Positions 11,330 to 24,000 of a DNA stretch of 64,000 bases are shown in pieces. Positions within the stretch are counted from its first letter, which is position 1. Every line of letters starts with the position of its first letter. Source of the stretch: Helianthus annuus (lineage: Eukaryota; Streptophyta; Magnoliopsida; Asterales; Asteraceae); the NCBI RefSeq assembly GCF_002127325.2, contig NC_035444.2:32132904-32196903 (forward strand), given 5' to 3'. The notes under the pieces are model-generated. The model was not told where the DNA came from and did no database searches. It saw only the letters and a list, made by a program, of their open reading frames with translations. Position numbers and translations under genes: made by a program.

Positions 11330-11750
11330 TGGGCTCGAACTCGGCTTTCCTTTAGCTTGGTTTAGACTTGATTTGTTTGTTTATTATTGATTGTTTCAAT
11401 ATTGAATTTATAAAGTTTACATATTATATTTATGAAAATTACAATTTTATATAATATATATTATTTAATTAATATATATATTATTTAATTAATTATTTCT
11501 ATATTTGTTTTGTATATAACAATAGTTATTATATAAATATTTTAGGTAATATATTAGAAAAAAATATATAAATAAAAAGCACGTTTAGGCTCGTGAACTG
11601 ACTTGGGTTTTAGCTCAGGCTCGTTTATTAAACGAGACTCAATAATAGCTCAAGTTTGGACTCGAGCTTGTTTAAACTTGTTGTGATTCAAGGTTTTAGT
11701 GAATTAATCTCAAATAGCTTATGAACGGCTCGGCTTTTGTTTAGACACCT
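11330..11750. repeat. Degenerate GCTCG/AGCTC-rich dispersed repeat
   Basis: Repeated short words (GCTCG, GGCTCGTTTA, CTCGAGCTTG, AACGAG) on both strands. Similar word-rich stretches occur at about 45125-45230 and 46305-46435. They look like old copies of one dispersed plant repeat; no terminal repeats or target duplications could be fixed, so the class is undetermined. Confidence 0.45.
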
Positions 11751-12003
11751 CTGCCTGAGGTTTGTGACAACCTGCAATTACTACTCAAGACATAATCTCA
11801 TTGATGGTTGGTAAGTATTTTAATTGAGAATGTTGTCTATGATAGGTATTTAATTAATGATTGAAAAAGACTAATGGAAAATCTTATATTTAGAACAGTT
11901 AGGACTTAAGGCAGCCACCAGTTGAGGACTTGAGGCAACCAACAAGTGGACGAGAATAGAAAAAATATAAAAAGTGATGCTAAATTTACCTCCTTTTATT
12001 TTG

Positions 12004-12205
12004 TTTTTACTAAATGAATTCCTCCCTCAAGTTTCATAGTATTTCAACTCACACCTTTTTATTTTTTATTTGTCCTTTTTGTTGTCTTTATTATTGTATA
12101 GGAAAGTCTTTTTTTAGTTTTTGTTGTCTTTTATTATTGTATAGGAAAATCTTCTTTTAGTTTTTGACGTTGTTTTTACTAAATGAATTCCTCCCTCAAG
12201 TTTCA
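12004..12205. repeat. Local duplication, about 168 bp apart
   Basis: TTTTTACTAAATGAATTCCT and the following CCCTCAAGTTTCA occur twice, starting near 12004 and near 12172. Between them another segment (TTATTATTGTATAGGAAA) also occurs twice, near 12088 and 12132. This is a short nested duplication in non-coding DNA. Confidence 0.8.
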
Positions 12206-12584
12206 AGTGAAGTTGTTTTGAAAACTGATTTTAATAACATCAAGCGAGTACATTTATGGTCAATAATACAAGAGAAAACTATACTGGCTTGTCATATAAT
12301 AATTTTCTTTTAGAATAGCAAAATTATATTAAACCACCAAACTGGCTTCTAGGAAGGTAGCCAAATTACATATAAAAAACAGAAAATCATCTACAAATAT
12401 ATCTACACCAGGAATGGCTTGTTATATGATAAATTAATAATAGAGTCAAATGCGAATTCTAATGAGATACTTCACAAAGTTCAATCTTTATGTGAATATA
12501 TTAAGGTAAGTATATGACATTCATTATGTAACTACACATATTGAATCTTTATATTTACTAGGATGATCCCGCCGCGTTGCGGTT

Positions 12585-12655
12585 GGAAAACCTTCCTCCC
12601 TTGCCCGGAGAAGATCGCTCGGAAGGGGAACCCCTTCCTCCCTTGCCCGGAGAGT
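12585..12655. repeat. Short GC-rich direct repeat (CCTTCCTCCCTTGCCCGGAG)
   Basis: The 20-mer CCTTCCTCCCTTGCCCGGAG occurs twice, about 45 bp apart, just after CCCGCCGCGTTGCGG. It stands out by base composition from the AT-rich flanks. It may be the edge of an old mobile element, class unknown. Confidence 0.6.
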
Positions 12656-14964
12656 TTTTTAGGATAAATCGTAAGCGGTCATAGGAGCGTTTATGAATGC
12701 TTAACTAAGCTGCATAATACATTACGTCCCTAATCAAACTATAAAACGGTCAGTTTCTACATATTTATTGCAAGTACTTGATGCTTCTTGTTTTTGATAA
12801 AGATTCAGAAAAAAATAATAATGGTTTTAGTGGTTAAACCAACCGAGACAAAACAAAAGTTAGCGGGCCAATCCGTTTTAACAAAACAAAAAAAATACCT
12901 ATTTGTTTTGTTTACATATGTGTGATGGGATCTTTAGTTAATTAAGTGGAATAACAAATTAATTGCAGAAATTTAAAACTTATTTTTGCAAATAAACAAC
13001 TCAAATTGGGATACGATATATTTTAAAAATCTTGAAACATAACAGTAACTTATAACAGTGATGGGGTTTGATCATCATTCTATACACTTTTTTTGCTTTC
13101 ACATGAATTCTATCATATCATAAGAAGCAAATATTGTGGTAGCAGGCATAACACTTCATTATTAAAAACAAAGATAACATTTTGAAAATTTCACCTTCAA
13201 TTTCTCTACTACATTACTAACTTTGTTTTGATAGTCACAATCCCTCAATTTCATTTAACTACAACAGTCAACAGGTATACCAATATGGCTTCCATTGTAG
13301 ATTCTTAAAATTGTCACTTTACAATTGAGGTCACTACTCCTACACATCAAAACCGGTCCCAAAGCAGGTTGGACCCATCACTAAATTCTTGTCATAACAC
13401 ACAAAGGCGTGTACATCATTACCACAACAAATAAGTTGAATGAACCACTAGAAAAAAAAATCACTACAAATGTTCAAATCACTCTAACTCAAATCCCCTG
13501 TTTCAAACTTTTATAAAAGTTGTTATCCAAACTTTTATAAAAACTTGTTCCAGACTTATATGACCATATTATAGCAGTTGAAGTGGCATATTGTTTAAAC
13601 ACTTTATTCACATACAAATTGCCATATGATGTGGTTTAGTGATGTTGTGTATTAATGTAGTAGTCAACCTACATATATCATAATATGTATGTCTAAAACT
13701 CATTTTAGCAGTCAATGTAATAGGTGTTTTAGTTGATAAAGGATGCAAAAAAAGAGTCCACACTACAACCAACATGGAGAACTAAAATGATAGTCTACTT
13801 ATGTGTCTTCAGAGTGTATTAACTAATGTTTGCTTGTAGTCGTTCATCAATTCAACATTCCCCAACTATTCAATAAATTCATTTTTATACATTCCTTTAC
13901 ACAACAGAATATTTTCATATCACAAACTACCTGTTCAACAATCAGTTTCATCATCAAAAAATTAAAAGCAACAATCGTTTTGACAGTATTACGTATCCAC
14001 GACACAATCGACAATTTCAGAAATCGAACATCAGTTATATTAAAGGAAACCCCTAAAATTTAAAAACACCTATAAGTAAGAAGACAACCAGGAAGATGCC
14101 GGAACCCTAGTCGCCAGGTATGACCAGCTGTTATTTACCACTGCCGTCGTTCATCATTCGATAAGCCCTATAAACCCATTAATCTGTGGATGGACACCAT
14201 CGCACCACTACCGCACCACAAGCCGAACAGTCGTCACCTAAGCTCTAGATTGGAATGACTGGCGCTTGATTAGGTCGCCGTAGCTTGCCGGATACTTTAT
14301 TTCTCTCCCTGACTCCCCTTCTCTCTCTAATCTGATCTCTGTGTATGTGAGTTTCTGTTAAAGAGAGACGGGGTATGTAAGATGTAGAGGGACATTAAAG
14401 AAATCAACTATGGTGGGAAAACCTAAAGTTACAAAGTTCCCTGGCGCAAACCCCTGACGTCGGGTTGATTCCGGTACAAACCATATTTATCTTACAAACT
14501 GTAAGAATAGATCCTAGCACTTAAAAAAAGTTAAATTAGCACATACTAAAACAATACATACATAAAAGTAGCACATGAAAATTAATCAAGATAACTGATT
14601 TTAGCACATATATGAAATGATATCATCATATCAGCACTTTTCTTTATCAGCACGTTGAAAACAAAATAAAGATCCAAATAAAGAATTAATTGTTTGTTAG
14701 CATAATTATAAAGAATTCAAGATAATTTATTATTTAGGTTATCATTTTACCATTTCTCTATAATTGGTTGGATGCTACATGTCACTTTTTAAATGGTTGT
14801 TACAGTTTGTATAAGAAATATTGTTTGTATTTGATCCTACTCCATATAATAATAATATCTTTAAAAGCGTGAAACCTCTTTGAACTAGCTACTTTTTATG
14901 TAGGACAGTATTCTGCAACATAAAAAGAATACTTTGTGGTTTTTAGTTGAAAAAAAAGAACCAA

Positions 14965-14969
14965 GATCT
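14965..14969. repeat. Copia target-site duplication, left copy (GATCT)
   Basis: GATCT directly precedes the left LTR (TGAAAG). The identical GATCT follows the right LTR at 44272-44276, 29.3 kb away. Confidence 0.95.
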
Positions 14970-15127
14970 TGAAAGTATGGTAAAATGCTTGATTGCTTTC
15001 TTTCACAAAATACAGAGATATATACAAGAGGAGATAACTACTTTCCCTAAACTGAGACCCTATCTTTAGAAACGAATTAAATACAGAAAATATGGAAATA
15101 TACAACAATAATATTCGTTGACTAACA
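14970..15127 (-). repeat. Copia 3' LTR (left, 158 bp)
   Basis: Starts TGAAAG and ends CTAACA on the + strand. Differs from the right LTR at three substitutions. The polypurine tract of the minus strand (GACTGAGGGGGCG, + positions 15128-15140) adjoins it. Confidence 0.95.
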
Positions 15128-17752
15128 CGCCCCCTCAGTCTTAGCGGGAGGCGCACGAACGCAAAGACTGGCCTTGAATCGTGAGAAGAGGGGACCAGGT
15201 AAACCTTTCGTGAAGATATTCGCGTACTAAAAATCTGCAGGAACATGCAAAACGCGAATGTCTCCAACCCGGACTTTGTCTCGAACGAAGTGTATGTCAA
15301 TCTCAACGTGTTTTGTTCGTTGGTGTTGAACTGGGTTTTGTGAAAGGTATACAGCGGAGAGGTTATCACAATAGAAAATGGTAGCTTGACGGGTTGGAAC
15401 GTGAAGTTCAAGAAGAAGGTTACGTAACCAACTCGTTTCAGCAATGGTATTCGCAACCCCACGATACTCCGCTTCAGCGCTTGATCTTGAGATAGTTGCT
15501 TGACGCTTAGAGGACCAAGAGACCAAGTTCGAGCCAAGAAAAATGCAATACCCCGACGTGGAGCGTCGGGAATCGGGACAGCCGCCCCAGTCGGCGTCTG
15601 AATATGCAGTCAATGTCGTGGACCTAGACGGATGTATATGAAGACCGTGTGACGTAGTGCCACGGATATAGCGTAGGACCCGTTTTAAAAAGTGAAAATG
15701 CGGCTGACGTGGATCATGCATGAACAAGCAAATCTGTTGCACTGCATATGATATGTCCGGTCTAGCGAACGTGAGGTACTGGAGAGATCCGGCTAAACTG
15801 CGGTATAAAGTAGGATCGGAAAATGGAGGACCTGTGTTTGCACTTAACTTCGAAGATGGCTCAACAGGAGTATTAGATGGTTTGCAAGATGTCATATTTG
15901 CTCGAGCTAATATGTCCTCGGCATAAGCTTCTTGGGACAGAAACAGACCTCCATTTCGAGAAGTAACCGAGATACCCAAAAAATGATGTAAACTACCCAA
16001 ATCGGACATGGCGAATTCCTTTGAAAGAGATGATATCATCTACATAGAGTAGAAGATAAGCAAGCTGGTCACCTTTCTTATAGATAAATAACGACGAATC
16101 CGAAACGGCGCCTTTGAAACCACATTTGAGGATGTAAGTCGTAAAACGCTGAAACCATGCACGCGGTGCTTGCTTCAAACCATAAAGCGATTTTTGAAGT
16201 TTGCATACATGGCCCGGTCGGTTCGAGTCTTTAAACCCGGGTGGTTGGAACATATAGACCGTTTCTTTGAGGTCACCATGAAGGAATGCGTTTTTGACAT
16301 CCAATTGATGGATCGGCCAAGATCTCGAAACGACTAGGCTTAAGACTGTGCGTATGGTAGTCGGTTTGACCACCGGACTAAAGGTCTCGTCACAATCGAT
16401 CCCAACTTGCTGTGATTTACCATTAACTACAAGACGTGCCTTGTAGCGCTGCAACTGGCCATTAGCATTAAACTTGTGGCGAAATAACCACATGCACCGA
16501 ATAACGTGAGCCTCCGATGGGCGAGGAACTAAAACCCAAGTGTTATTGTTCAATAATGCACTATACTCATCATCCATAGCTCGTTTCCAATTTGGATCGG
16601 ATAAGGCCGTAAGGTGGGAGTTAGTTAGAGGAGAGATAACACTAGTGTGAAGGTTTAATTGGACCTTTGGTTTGGTTATCCCGGCCCGTAGGCGGGTGGT
16701 CATCGGATGAGTGGGTTGGACCGTTGGTGGGTGTGGCGGACTGTTGGGCTCAGTGGGTATTGGACTGGGTGGTGTGGATGAATATGTGGGCTGGTGGGTA
16801 GGAGTGGAAGGTTGTTGCTGGGCAGTAGTTGTGGAATTGGGCCAAGAGGATTGGCCGGTAGGTGTAAGTGGTAACGGGGTTGTTTGGTCCGCTGAGAGCG
16901 GCCCGGTTGTCTGGAAAAGAAGGGGAGATGGTGTGTCGAGATCCAAAAACGAATAAGCTCGTGACCCCGCGGATGGAAGTTGCCTAAAGGGAAAATTAGT
17001 CTCGTCGAATTCGACATGTCTAGAAAAGATGACCTTGCCCGTTGACAATTCTAGGCATTGGTAGCCACGGAAATTAGCGGGATACCCAAGAAATACACAC
17101 AAGGAGGATCGATGGCTGAGTTTGTTTGGTCTTGTTGCGGAGGTGTTAGGGTAGCAAGCACATCCAAAAACCCGTAGGTGATCATATGTCGGATGGCGTT
17201 GGTAGAGAGCCGACATTGGTGAGTGTAGGTTGAGAAGTTTAGTGGGAAGTATGTTGTGTAGGTAAACTGCTACGTGAAGAGCCTCGACCCAAAAGGATGA
17301 GGGTAAGTGAGCATGGGTAAGGAGAGTGAGCATGATATCATTGAGACGTCGAATCATGCGTTCCGATTTACCGTTTTGTTGGGAGGTTTGTGGACACGAG
17401 AATCGTAAGTGAAGGCCATGAGAGGACGCAAAATTTTTAACTGTGGTTATCGAACTCGCCACCTAGATCACATTGAAAAGCCTTTATAGGAACACGGAAT
17501 TAGGTGAGAACATATTTGTGAAATTTAGCAAATTTGTCAAAAGTTTCAGATTTAAATTTTAGAGGAAAAATCCAAGTGTATTGTGTTTTGTCATCAACTA
17601 AAACCATGTAATATTTGTATCCTGAGTTACTAGGCAATGGTGACGTCCACAAATCACAATGAATAATGTCAAACGGTAACAAAGTTTGCGACAACGAAGT
17701 TGAAAAAGGCAAACGTTTATTTTTAGCAAGTTGACAAGATTGGCAAACAATG
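15122..17752 (-). pseudogene. Copia pol 3' portion: integrase, RT and RNase H, broken
   Basis: Read from 17752 down: part of the GAG-pre-integrase/integrase zinc region (CQSCQLAKNKRLPF), integrase core and C-terminus (frame 15993-17462 includes HLRVFGCACYPN and VFLGYP), then RVT_2 reverse transcriptase with KARLVVNGKSQQVGIDCDE, LDVKNAFLHGDL and the catalytic YVDD, then RNase H with YSDADWGGC and SSAEAEYRG (frame 15227-16039). Breaks: a frame change near 17465-17500, a short deletion with frame change just after YVDD (about 16030), and TAG at 15224-15226 where relatives have Gln before YANIFTKG. The natural stop would be at 15122-15124, inside the LTR. Confidence 0.92.
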
Positions 17753-19765
17753 TGACACACCCCAACCGATGGCGGAATCATCGGGGCGCGACACTGAGCG
17801 AAACAGATTGTCCAGAAGTTTCCACAACAACTATAATATAAATTCAGTTTAAATGACATGTCCCATACCATGTCCCAAATAAATAACAAGTTATCATAGA
17901 AAACAGCGAGGCAAGTAATTCCGTTCCGACAACTCAGATTCAATTATTACAGACAAATGTTTATTATTTCTAGACTCCCTAGTCTTGATTTCATCACCAA
18001 GCACCTAAGCATCCTAGCAGCTTAAACACCTGTCACATACGTTAAAATAAAGTCAATACATATAATGTAAAGGTGAGCATACAAGTTTGGTAATAGCATA
18101 TAGAGTTCGAATAGTTTACGCATAATCAGCACGTACACAGAGGGCAATGATGCATGTAAATTATCGACATGGACCTATCAATACAAACGACTGCGGGTTG
18201 ACTGTCCGAGACAGTTCGCAATACACGATCACCACCATAAATCATGTAAGTAAATTGTCCTTAACAACCCCCGTGTGAACGGGTGCTGAGTCCAAACTAT
18301 AGTACTACGTTGCTAAGGCAGGTAGACAGTTTTCCACGTGTAAACATAACAACAAACATACATTAAATCATGTAATACATGCAATCGGTTAACGTTCAAA
18401 TAGTTTGAATAGTGTGTTTGATTGTGATTTTGATAGGTAACGTATGTAACACCCAAAAGTGCTAAAAGCAAAAAGGGATCAAGTATACTCACAGTGATTG
18501 ATTATGGATTGAAGGGAGCGCTGAGAGTAAGATTAGCCTGAATAGTTCGATAGCACAACAATGAGTAACGTGGAAATGCAAACAAGTATGAATGGATCGA
18601 ATAGGCTGGTCGATCGAACGGTTCGGAATGTCGGTTTAAAGTTTAACCCGAAATCGGTGAACCTTGTTCATAGAACCTGAATCTTGAACCTTTAACTGTT
18701 TGAATGATTAGTTAGCCGGTTCAAGCTCCGTTTCTATCGGTTTGAAGGCATTGAGTGTAAAAGAGTTGAAAGAAAGTTGGAAATCCTTCTTTCAATCCTT
18801 CACACCATGAAAATGTTTAGATCTATGATAGATCTTAACTTGTTTATGTGGAAATCAGTTAGATCTAAGCTATTCATGGTTGAATGATGCCAAAGTTTGA
18901 TGTTCTTCAAGAACACCATGATGACATCACCCAAGAACACTTAGATCTTGGTGATTTCACGGTTAGAATCTAAGTTTTGAAAGATAGAAATGTGTAGAAT
19001 CAAGTAATGATAAAAAACGTACAAGATTTAGGGTGAAAACTTACCGGGATTGAGAGAAATCTGAGAAAAGATGAAGAACAAGAGCTGGCCGGTCAGAACT
19101 TTCCAAAAGTGGAAATGAAGACAAGGACATCCCTATTTATAGGCTTCCAAAAGAGGAAAGTGGCAGCCGATCGGCCAGGAGCTCCGATCGAGTCGGCTGC
19201 TCGATCAGGATGCTTCCTGTTCGATCCGCCACGCACTTTGAGTATTTTGCGACGATTTTTGATGTTTCGATTTCGATGGACGATGATACGAATACGATAA
19301 AATTCCTAGTCAAATTACTTTTAATCCCAACCACTATATCTAACATACAATCTTCTATAAGTCACGTTTCGATGTCGGTTTCGATTGAGTTCGATTGCCT
19401 TTCGAGTTTCGTTTCGATTTTTGATTGATTGCCAATATAAAGTAAACATGCACAAGTAACACATAAGGCACACACACACGTATAACAACACCACAATTCG
19501 CATAATTCGAGTCTCGAGTTCGATTGATTGTTAGATCGGTTTGATTTCTGATTACTTAACTTTATCGCATTGTTACTTCCTATCATTTACAGTCGTAGAT
19601 CGGTTCGCTTTAAAACACATTCGATTACTTCGATTCTTGCTGATTACAACACTTACTCCACATAATACAACTAAAACATAAAATCGACTATCTACAGTCA
19701 AAGAAAGTCAAAGTTGACTTGGACTTTGACTTTGACTTTGACATTCGAAAACACGGGGTGTTACA
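17753..19765 (-). repeat. C1 3' LTR (left, 2013 bp, internally deleted)
   Basis: On the + strand it ends GGGGTGTTACA and starts TGACACACCCC, where other copies have TGTCACACCCC. It lacks 699 bp present in the right LTR: the sequence jumps at GAACGG (near 18615), a 6-mer flanking the missing segment at 40333 and 41032 in the right LTR. A minus-strand TATA box (TATAAATAG) is at 19133-19141. Confidence 0.93.
19697..19742 (-). promoter_or_regulatory. TTGACT/AGTCAA cluster near the start of the C1 LTR
   Basis: Within 50 bp there are tandem TTTGAC units plus inverted AGTCAA motifs, matching the W-box core TTGAC on both strands. The cluster lies at the 5' end of the LTR in element orientation (U3). 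The number of TTTGAC units differs between LTR copies. WRKY control is an inference from the motif only. Confidence 0.5.
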
Positions 19766-19854
19766 GCCTCCCCTTGTTTAGGGAATTTCGTCCCGAAATT
19801 AGGCTCGAAGGCTACACAACGCCGTGATTTACCAATTTGATGCTTCAAATCTAT

Positions 19855-21026
19855 TTATTTAAACAACTGCGGGTACTTGGCCTTCATGTCGCTTTCGAGT
19901 TCCCAAGTGAACTTCGCGCCTCGTTTGCCTTCCCATCGGACCTTCACGATCGGGATGCGAGAGCGCCTGAGTTGCTTGGTTTGGCGATCCATGATTTCGA
20001 CAGGCTTTTCCACGAAGTGTAACATTTCGTTGACCTGAAGATCGTCGAGTGGTACGATTAGATCATGATCAGCAAGGCATTTTCGGAGGTTAGAGACGTG
20101 GAAAGTCGGGTGGACGTTACTGAGTTCCTCCGGTAATTCGAGTCTGTAGGTGACTTTTCCGATTCTTTCAAGAATCCTAAAAGGTCCAACATATCGAGGC
20201 GCGAGTTTCCCTTTCTTGCCGAATCGGACTACACCCTTCCAAGGTGATACCTTTAGGAGTACGTAGTCACCAACTTCGAATTCAAGGGGCTTGTGTCTTT
20301 TATCGGCGTAACTTTTCTGTCTGTTCCGAGCTTTCACCAAGTTATCTCGAATCTGATGGATTTTGTCAGTCGTTTCTTGTAGAATCTCGGGGCCGGTTAG
20401 TTGCGAGTGACCGATCTCGTGCCACACAATAGGCGATCGACATCTTCTACCATACAAAGCCTCGAAAGGTGTCATTTGAATGCTGGCATGATAGCTGTTA
20501 TTGTACAAGAATTCCACCAATGGCAGGTGTTTCTTCCAACTACCACCAAAATCTATAACACACGCTCGGAGCATGTCTTCAAGTGTACGGATCGTTCTTT
20601 CGGTATGTCCGTCGGTTTGAGGATGGAATGCAGTACTTAGATTAAGCGACGTACCAAGAGCCGCTTGAAACATTTCCTAGAATCGTGAAGTGAACCGAGC
20701 GTCACGATCTGAAATGATGTCACGAGGCGTACCATGATTACGAATGATCTCGTCGGTGTAGATTTGGGCTAGTCGTTCCACCTTGTAGTCTTCTCGTATC
20801 GGCAAAAAGTGGGCTGATTCCGTTAGACGATCAACTATAACCCAAATACCGTCGTGACCTGATGGCGTGGGCGGGAGTTTTGTTATGAAATCCATAGCTA
20901 TGCTCTCCCACTTCCATATAGGTATCGGCGGTTGTTCGAGTAAGCCAGAAGGTCTTTGATGTTCAGCCTTGACTCTTGCGCAAGTTAAACAGCTTCCAAC
21001 GTATAGAGCGATATCCCGTTTCATAC
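19855..21026 (-). pseudogene. C1 integrase, C-terminal part (left of A1)
   Basis: Frames 20677-21024 and 19855-20673 cover the integrase from the zinc-finger cysteines (CLTCARVK) through the catalytic Asp residues (AMDFITKLP, IISDRDARF), the catalytic Glu region ([19 protein letters not shown]) and the C-terminal tail ending YPQLFK. A TAG at 20674-20676 (relatives have Trp) separates the two frames. A1 is inserted just upstream, between the His pair and Cys pair of the zinc-binding domain, so this piece is detached from the rest of pol. Confidence 0.92.
21022..21026. repeat. A1 target-site duplication, left copy (CATAC)
   Basis: CATAC precedes the A1 5' LTR and recurs right after the 3' LTR at 34885-34889. 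The unoccupied site can be read in C2, where the same stretch (near 54384-54390) runs through a single CATAC. Confidence 0.97.
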
Positions 21027-24000
21027 TGTAACACCTCGGAAATTTACGTCCAATAATGCATTGACACGTGTCATAGACTTTGCATATGCGAAAACAAACT
21101 TTAGAGGGACTAAAGTTGACAAACGGTGAAAACTATGGAACGTAAGGGTCCAAAGTGTCAACAATGGATAAATAGACTCTATGATAACCCTACATAATGT
21201 TTATAACCTTAAACGGATGGATCATGGATCATACGAAGCGGGAAATGCACGAAAGTGAGGAATTGCAAACTATAGGGGCCAAAAGTGTCAACATGTTGAA
21301 TTTATACCTCTGAGTGAACTTTTGGCAGACCCAAAGCTTTGTAATGCTAAAATATACTCACTAGAATATGTGGTAAAAATTTCATGAAATTTCGTTAACG
21401 TATGAGAAAGTTATGGCCAAAACCGTACTTGAGGGGTTAAAAGCGTCAACGTCGAATTTCATGGCTTTTCGGGTGAGCGCAAAGTTGACCGAGGACATTA
21501 CCATGTTGGTAAATGTCCCAAGGTTCTTAAAAACCAAGTTTGGGGGTTTACGAGTCAAAATAAATGGCCAAATCATCATAACGGAAGAACAGGGACCAAA
21601 ACTGCAACTTTAAAGCAAAGTTTGGGATCTGCAGACCTTAGGCGGCCCGCCTGGGCTGCCTTAAGCGGGCCGCGTGACCCTGCCAGCATCAGAAATGCGC
21701 GAAATTGTGTTTTTGGGTCAGTTTTGTGAGTTGGGAACAGCTGGTTTCACCTCCCATTTGCACCAATAGATAGCCATGCATGTAAGGACACCTGGAAGCT
21801 TCTCATAACACCTAAATTCCCATTATAATTCAGATCAAGCTTCATTTGGGGGCACTTGAGTTAGAGATCAAGAACATCACAACTTGCAAAACTTCACAAG
21901 GCTTTCCAGGAGCAATCTGATCGGCAAGGCTACTTCCAAGTGCTATCTAGGCTTCATTAGGATCTTTGTAAGCATTCATATCATCCTCTAATCCGTTCTA
22001 GCATAGATTATTAGTTAAAAGTCAAACCGTTGTTCATATAGTTTGACCTTTCGATTAAACGAATTTGGCTCTGTCATTTCTCAAATTGAAACCACTTATA
22101 AGTTGGTATTTATGTGGGAAACAAACCCTCAAAAGGGTATTCTCTGATTCCCACTCTAAGCATGCTATTTGTCGAGTCAAAGATGTTCTTAAAAAGTCAA
22201 CAGAAATCGTTTTTGCGAAATATAGCATAAATGGTAGTGTAGATGACATGCAATCAGTTTGATCATCAAAAATAACTTATAATGAATATAAGAATGTGTT
22301 TTACCATAATCAACTCGACAATCTTTAGTATAAACTCGAATCGGAACCGAAAGTCTTATAAAACGACTTTTTCGTTGACTCTCGATTCGGATCCATGCAT
22401 GCATGTTCGAGATCTGTATTAGAGTTTATTCTTGACCATTTTCATTTAAGTTTAACTCTCTGGAATTTTTACATCTTGAGTCTATGCTTAACCGATTCAT
22501 ATGCATGTTTCCGATTTATGCTTAAAGTTGACTATTTTGCCCTTTTTGATATAAAACGTGATTTTTGGAAAAGTGAAAAAGTAGAAATCTTTATCTCTGA
22601 TTTATAAACTTGCACCGAAAATTTGAGACCAGTTGGAGGTCCATATTTTGAGTTATGGCCGATATCGTAAAACTATATCCTTATATTAAATAAACGGCGC
22701 ATTTAGCGTATAACCTATTCCAGGCCACGTTTTGATATAAAACTCTTTACCCACTGATGTTATATAATATTTTGGGATTTTTGAAGATTTTTATTTAATT
22801 TTTGGCTGATCGTTTCATAGGTCACTAAGTTGATTCGGTTAATGCCGGTTTTGACCGTTTAAGCCATAAAATGAGTTTTATACATCCTTTTGACCCCAAA
22901 CCTTTTTCTACTGATCTTATTTGTTAAATAAATTATTTTGAGCATTCTGGAAATATGAAAATCTCAGCTTTCTTTTAAAAACCCGGAAACGGCTCTAAAT
23001 CGCATTTTTAAGCGTTTTTACCGCATAGTATGCGTTATACTTATATTAAACATATAAGGATTATACCTACTGATGTAATTAGTATATTTTCATATAATAA
23101 CAGTAAGTATAAGTATATGAACTCAGATTTCCAGTTTTGGCATTTTTAGCCCTTGTGAAATTACTAAAATACCCCTACGGTGCATAGTTTGATTTTAAAT
23201 GGTAAGTTTGGTATATGGGTCATATCCTACTGTTATAACATGTTAAATTAAGTACATTTACTGTATAAATCAGACCCGAAACTCAGATTCCTAATTTGAC
23301 TCTTTCATAATCTTTTAAATGACCAAAATGCCCTTCTAAGGCATAAATTGAGTTTAAATACATTCGGGGCATAATAGAACATAACTTGCTGATATTATAT
23401 TATATTTAAAGCATATTATCTCAGGGAACTTGCATATGACTCTTTTGCCTACCCGTAACGCTCTCTTAGCGCTCGGTTCGGTTTATGTAACTAGTTTGCA
23501 TAAATTGACCGAAACGGTTCAAACGTTATCATTTTTGTCTCAAAATCCAGAATGTATTTAGTATACCCATATTATACAAGTATTCAAACTTGTCGGGTCT
23601 AAATCACGTTCTATCCGGTCTTCGCTTAATCGTGCGCTTGAACCGTATATTTCCTTAAAACTAACCGGTCTAAGCTTAGGCTTAATTAAAGACCCGTTAG
23701 TATTCTAATTGGTTATTTATACCATCGTTCCAGACTAGAGCCTTCCGGTAAATTGTACCTACGCTTACTTAAGTGAATATGGCTGAATTATTATAATTCT
23801 TGCTATTTAAGACAGGAGCTAGCTCAGGTAAATACTCTTAACTTATTTTCCCTATTACGGGCTTGGGATACGGTAATATAAATACCGCATGGTCAGGTAT
23901 GGGATTCGAAGACCAATGTGTCGGGAAATTCAAATAACCTGTTTTAATTCGTATTGCTTGACTGAAACATTGGGGGTTAATGCGACCGTGTCCTGGATAT

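Larger units (their letters stand above)
11151..14964. other. 3.8 kb non-coding host region
   Basis: No convincing coding frame on either strand. Contents visible by eye: a GCTCG-rich degenerate stretch (about 11330-11750), an AT-rich block (11435-11570), a duplicated segment (12004-12205), a small duplication (12585-12655), a pyrimidine-rich CTCTCT patch near 14320, and AT-rich sequence up to the copia insertion. The 77-codon frame at 13830-14063 has no recognisable features and I do not call it. Confidence 0.6.

Noticed and set aside
13830..14063. 77-codon plus-strand frame in host DNA
   Set aside because: AT-rich, low-complexity product, no domain, no supporting signals.
16700..17017. Pro/His-rich frames in copia pol
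   Set aside because: Alternative-frame readings of the variable Ser/Thr/Pro-rich linker between integrase and RT.
21413..21613. 66-codon frame beginning MAKTVLEGLKAS, present in all three A LTRs (also 2179-2379 and 31636-31836)
   Set aside because: Conservation is fully explained by LTR DNA identity; the antisense strand is also open and no domain is seen.
22055..22262. Overlapping 64-65 codon frames on both strands in A LTRs
   Set aside because: Mirror open frames over the same DNA indicate chance, not genes.
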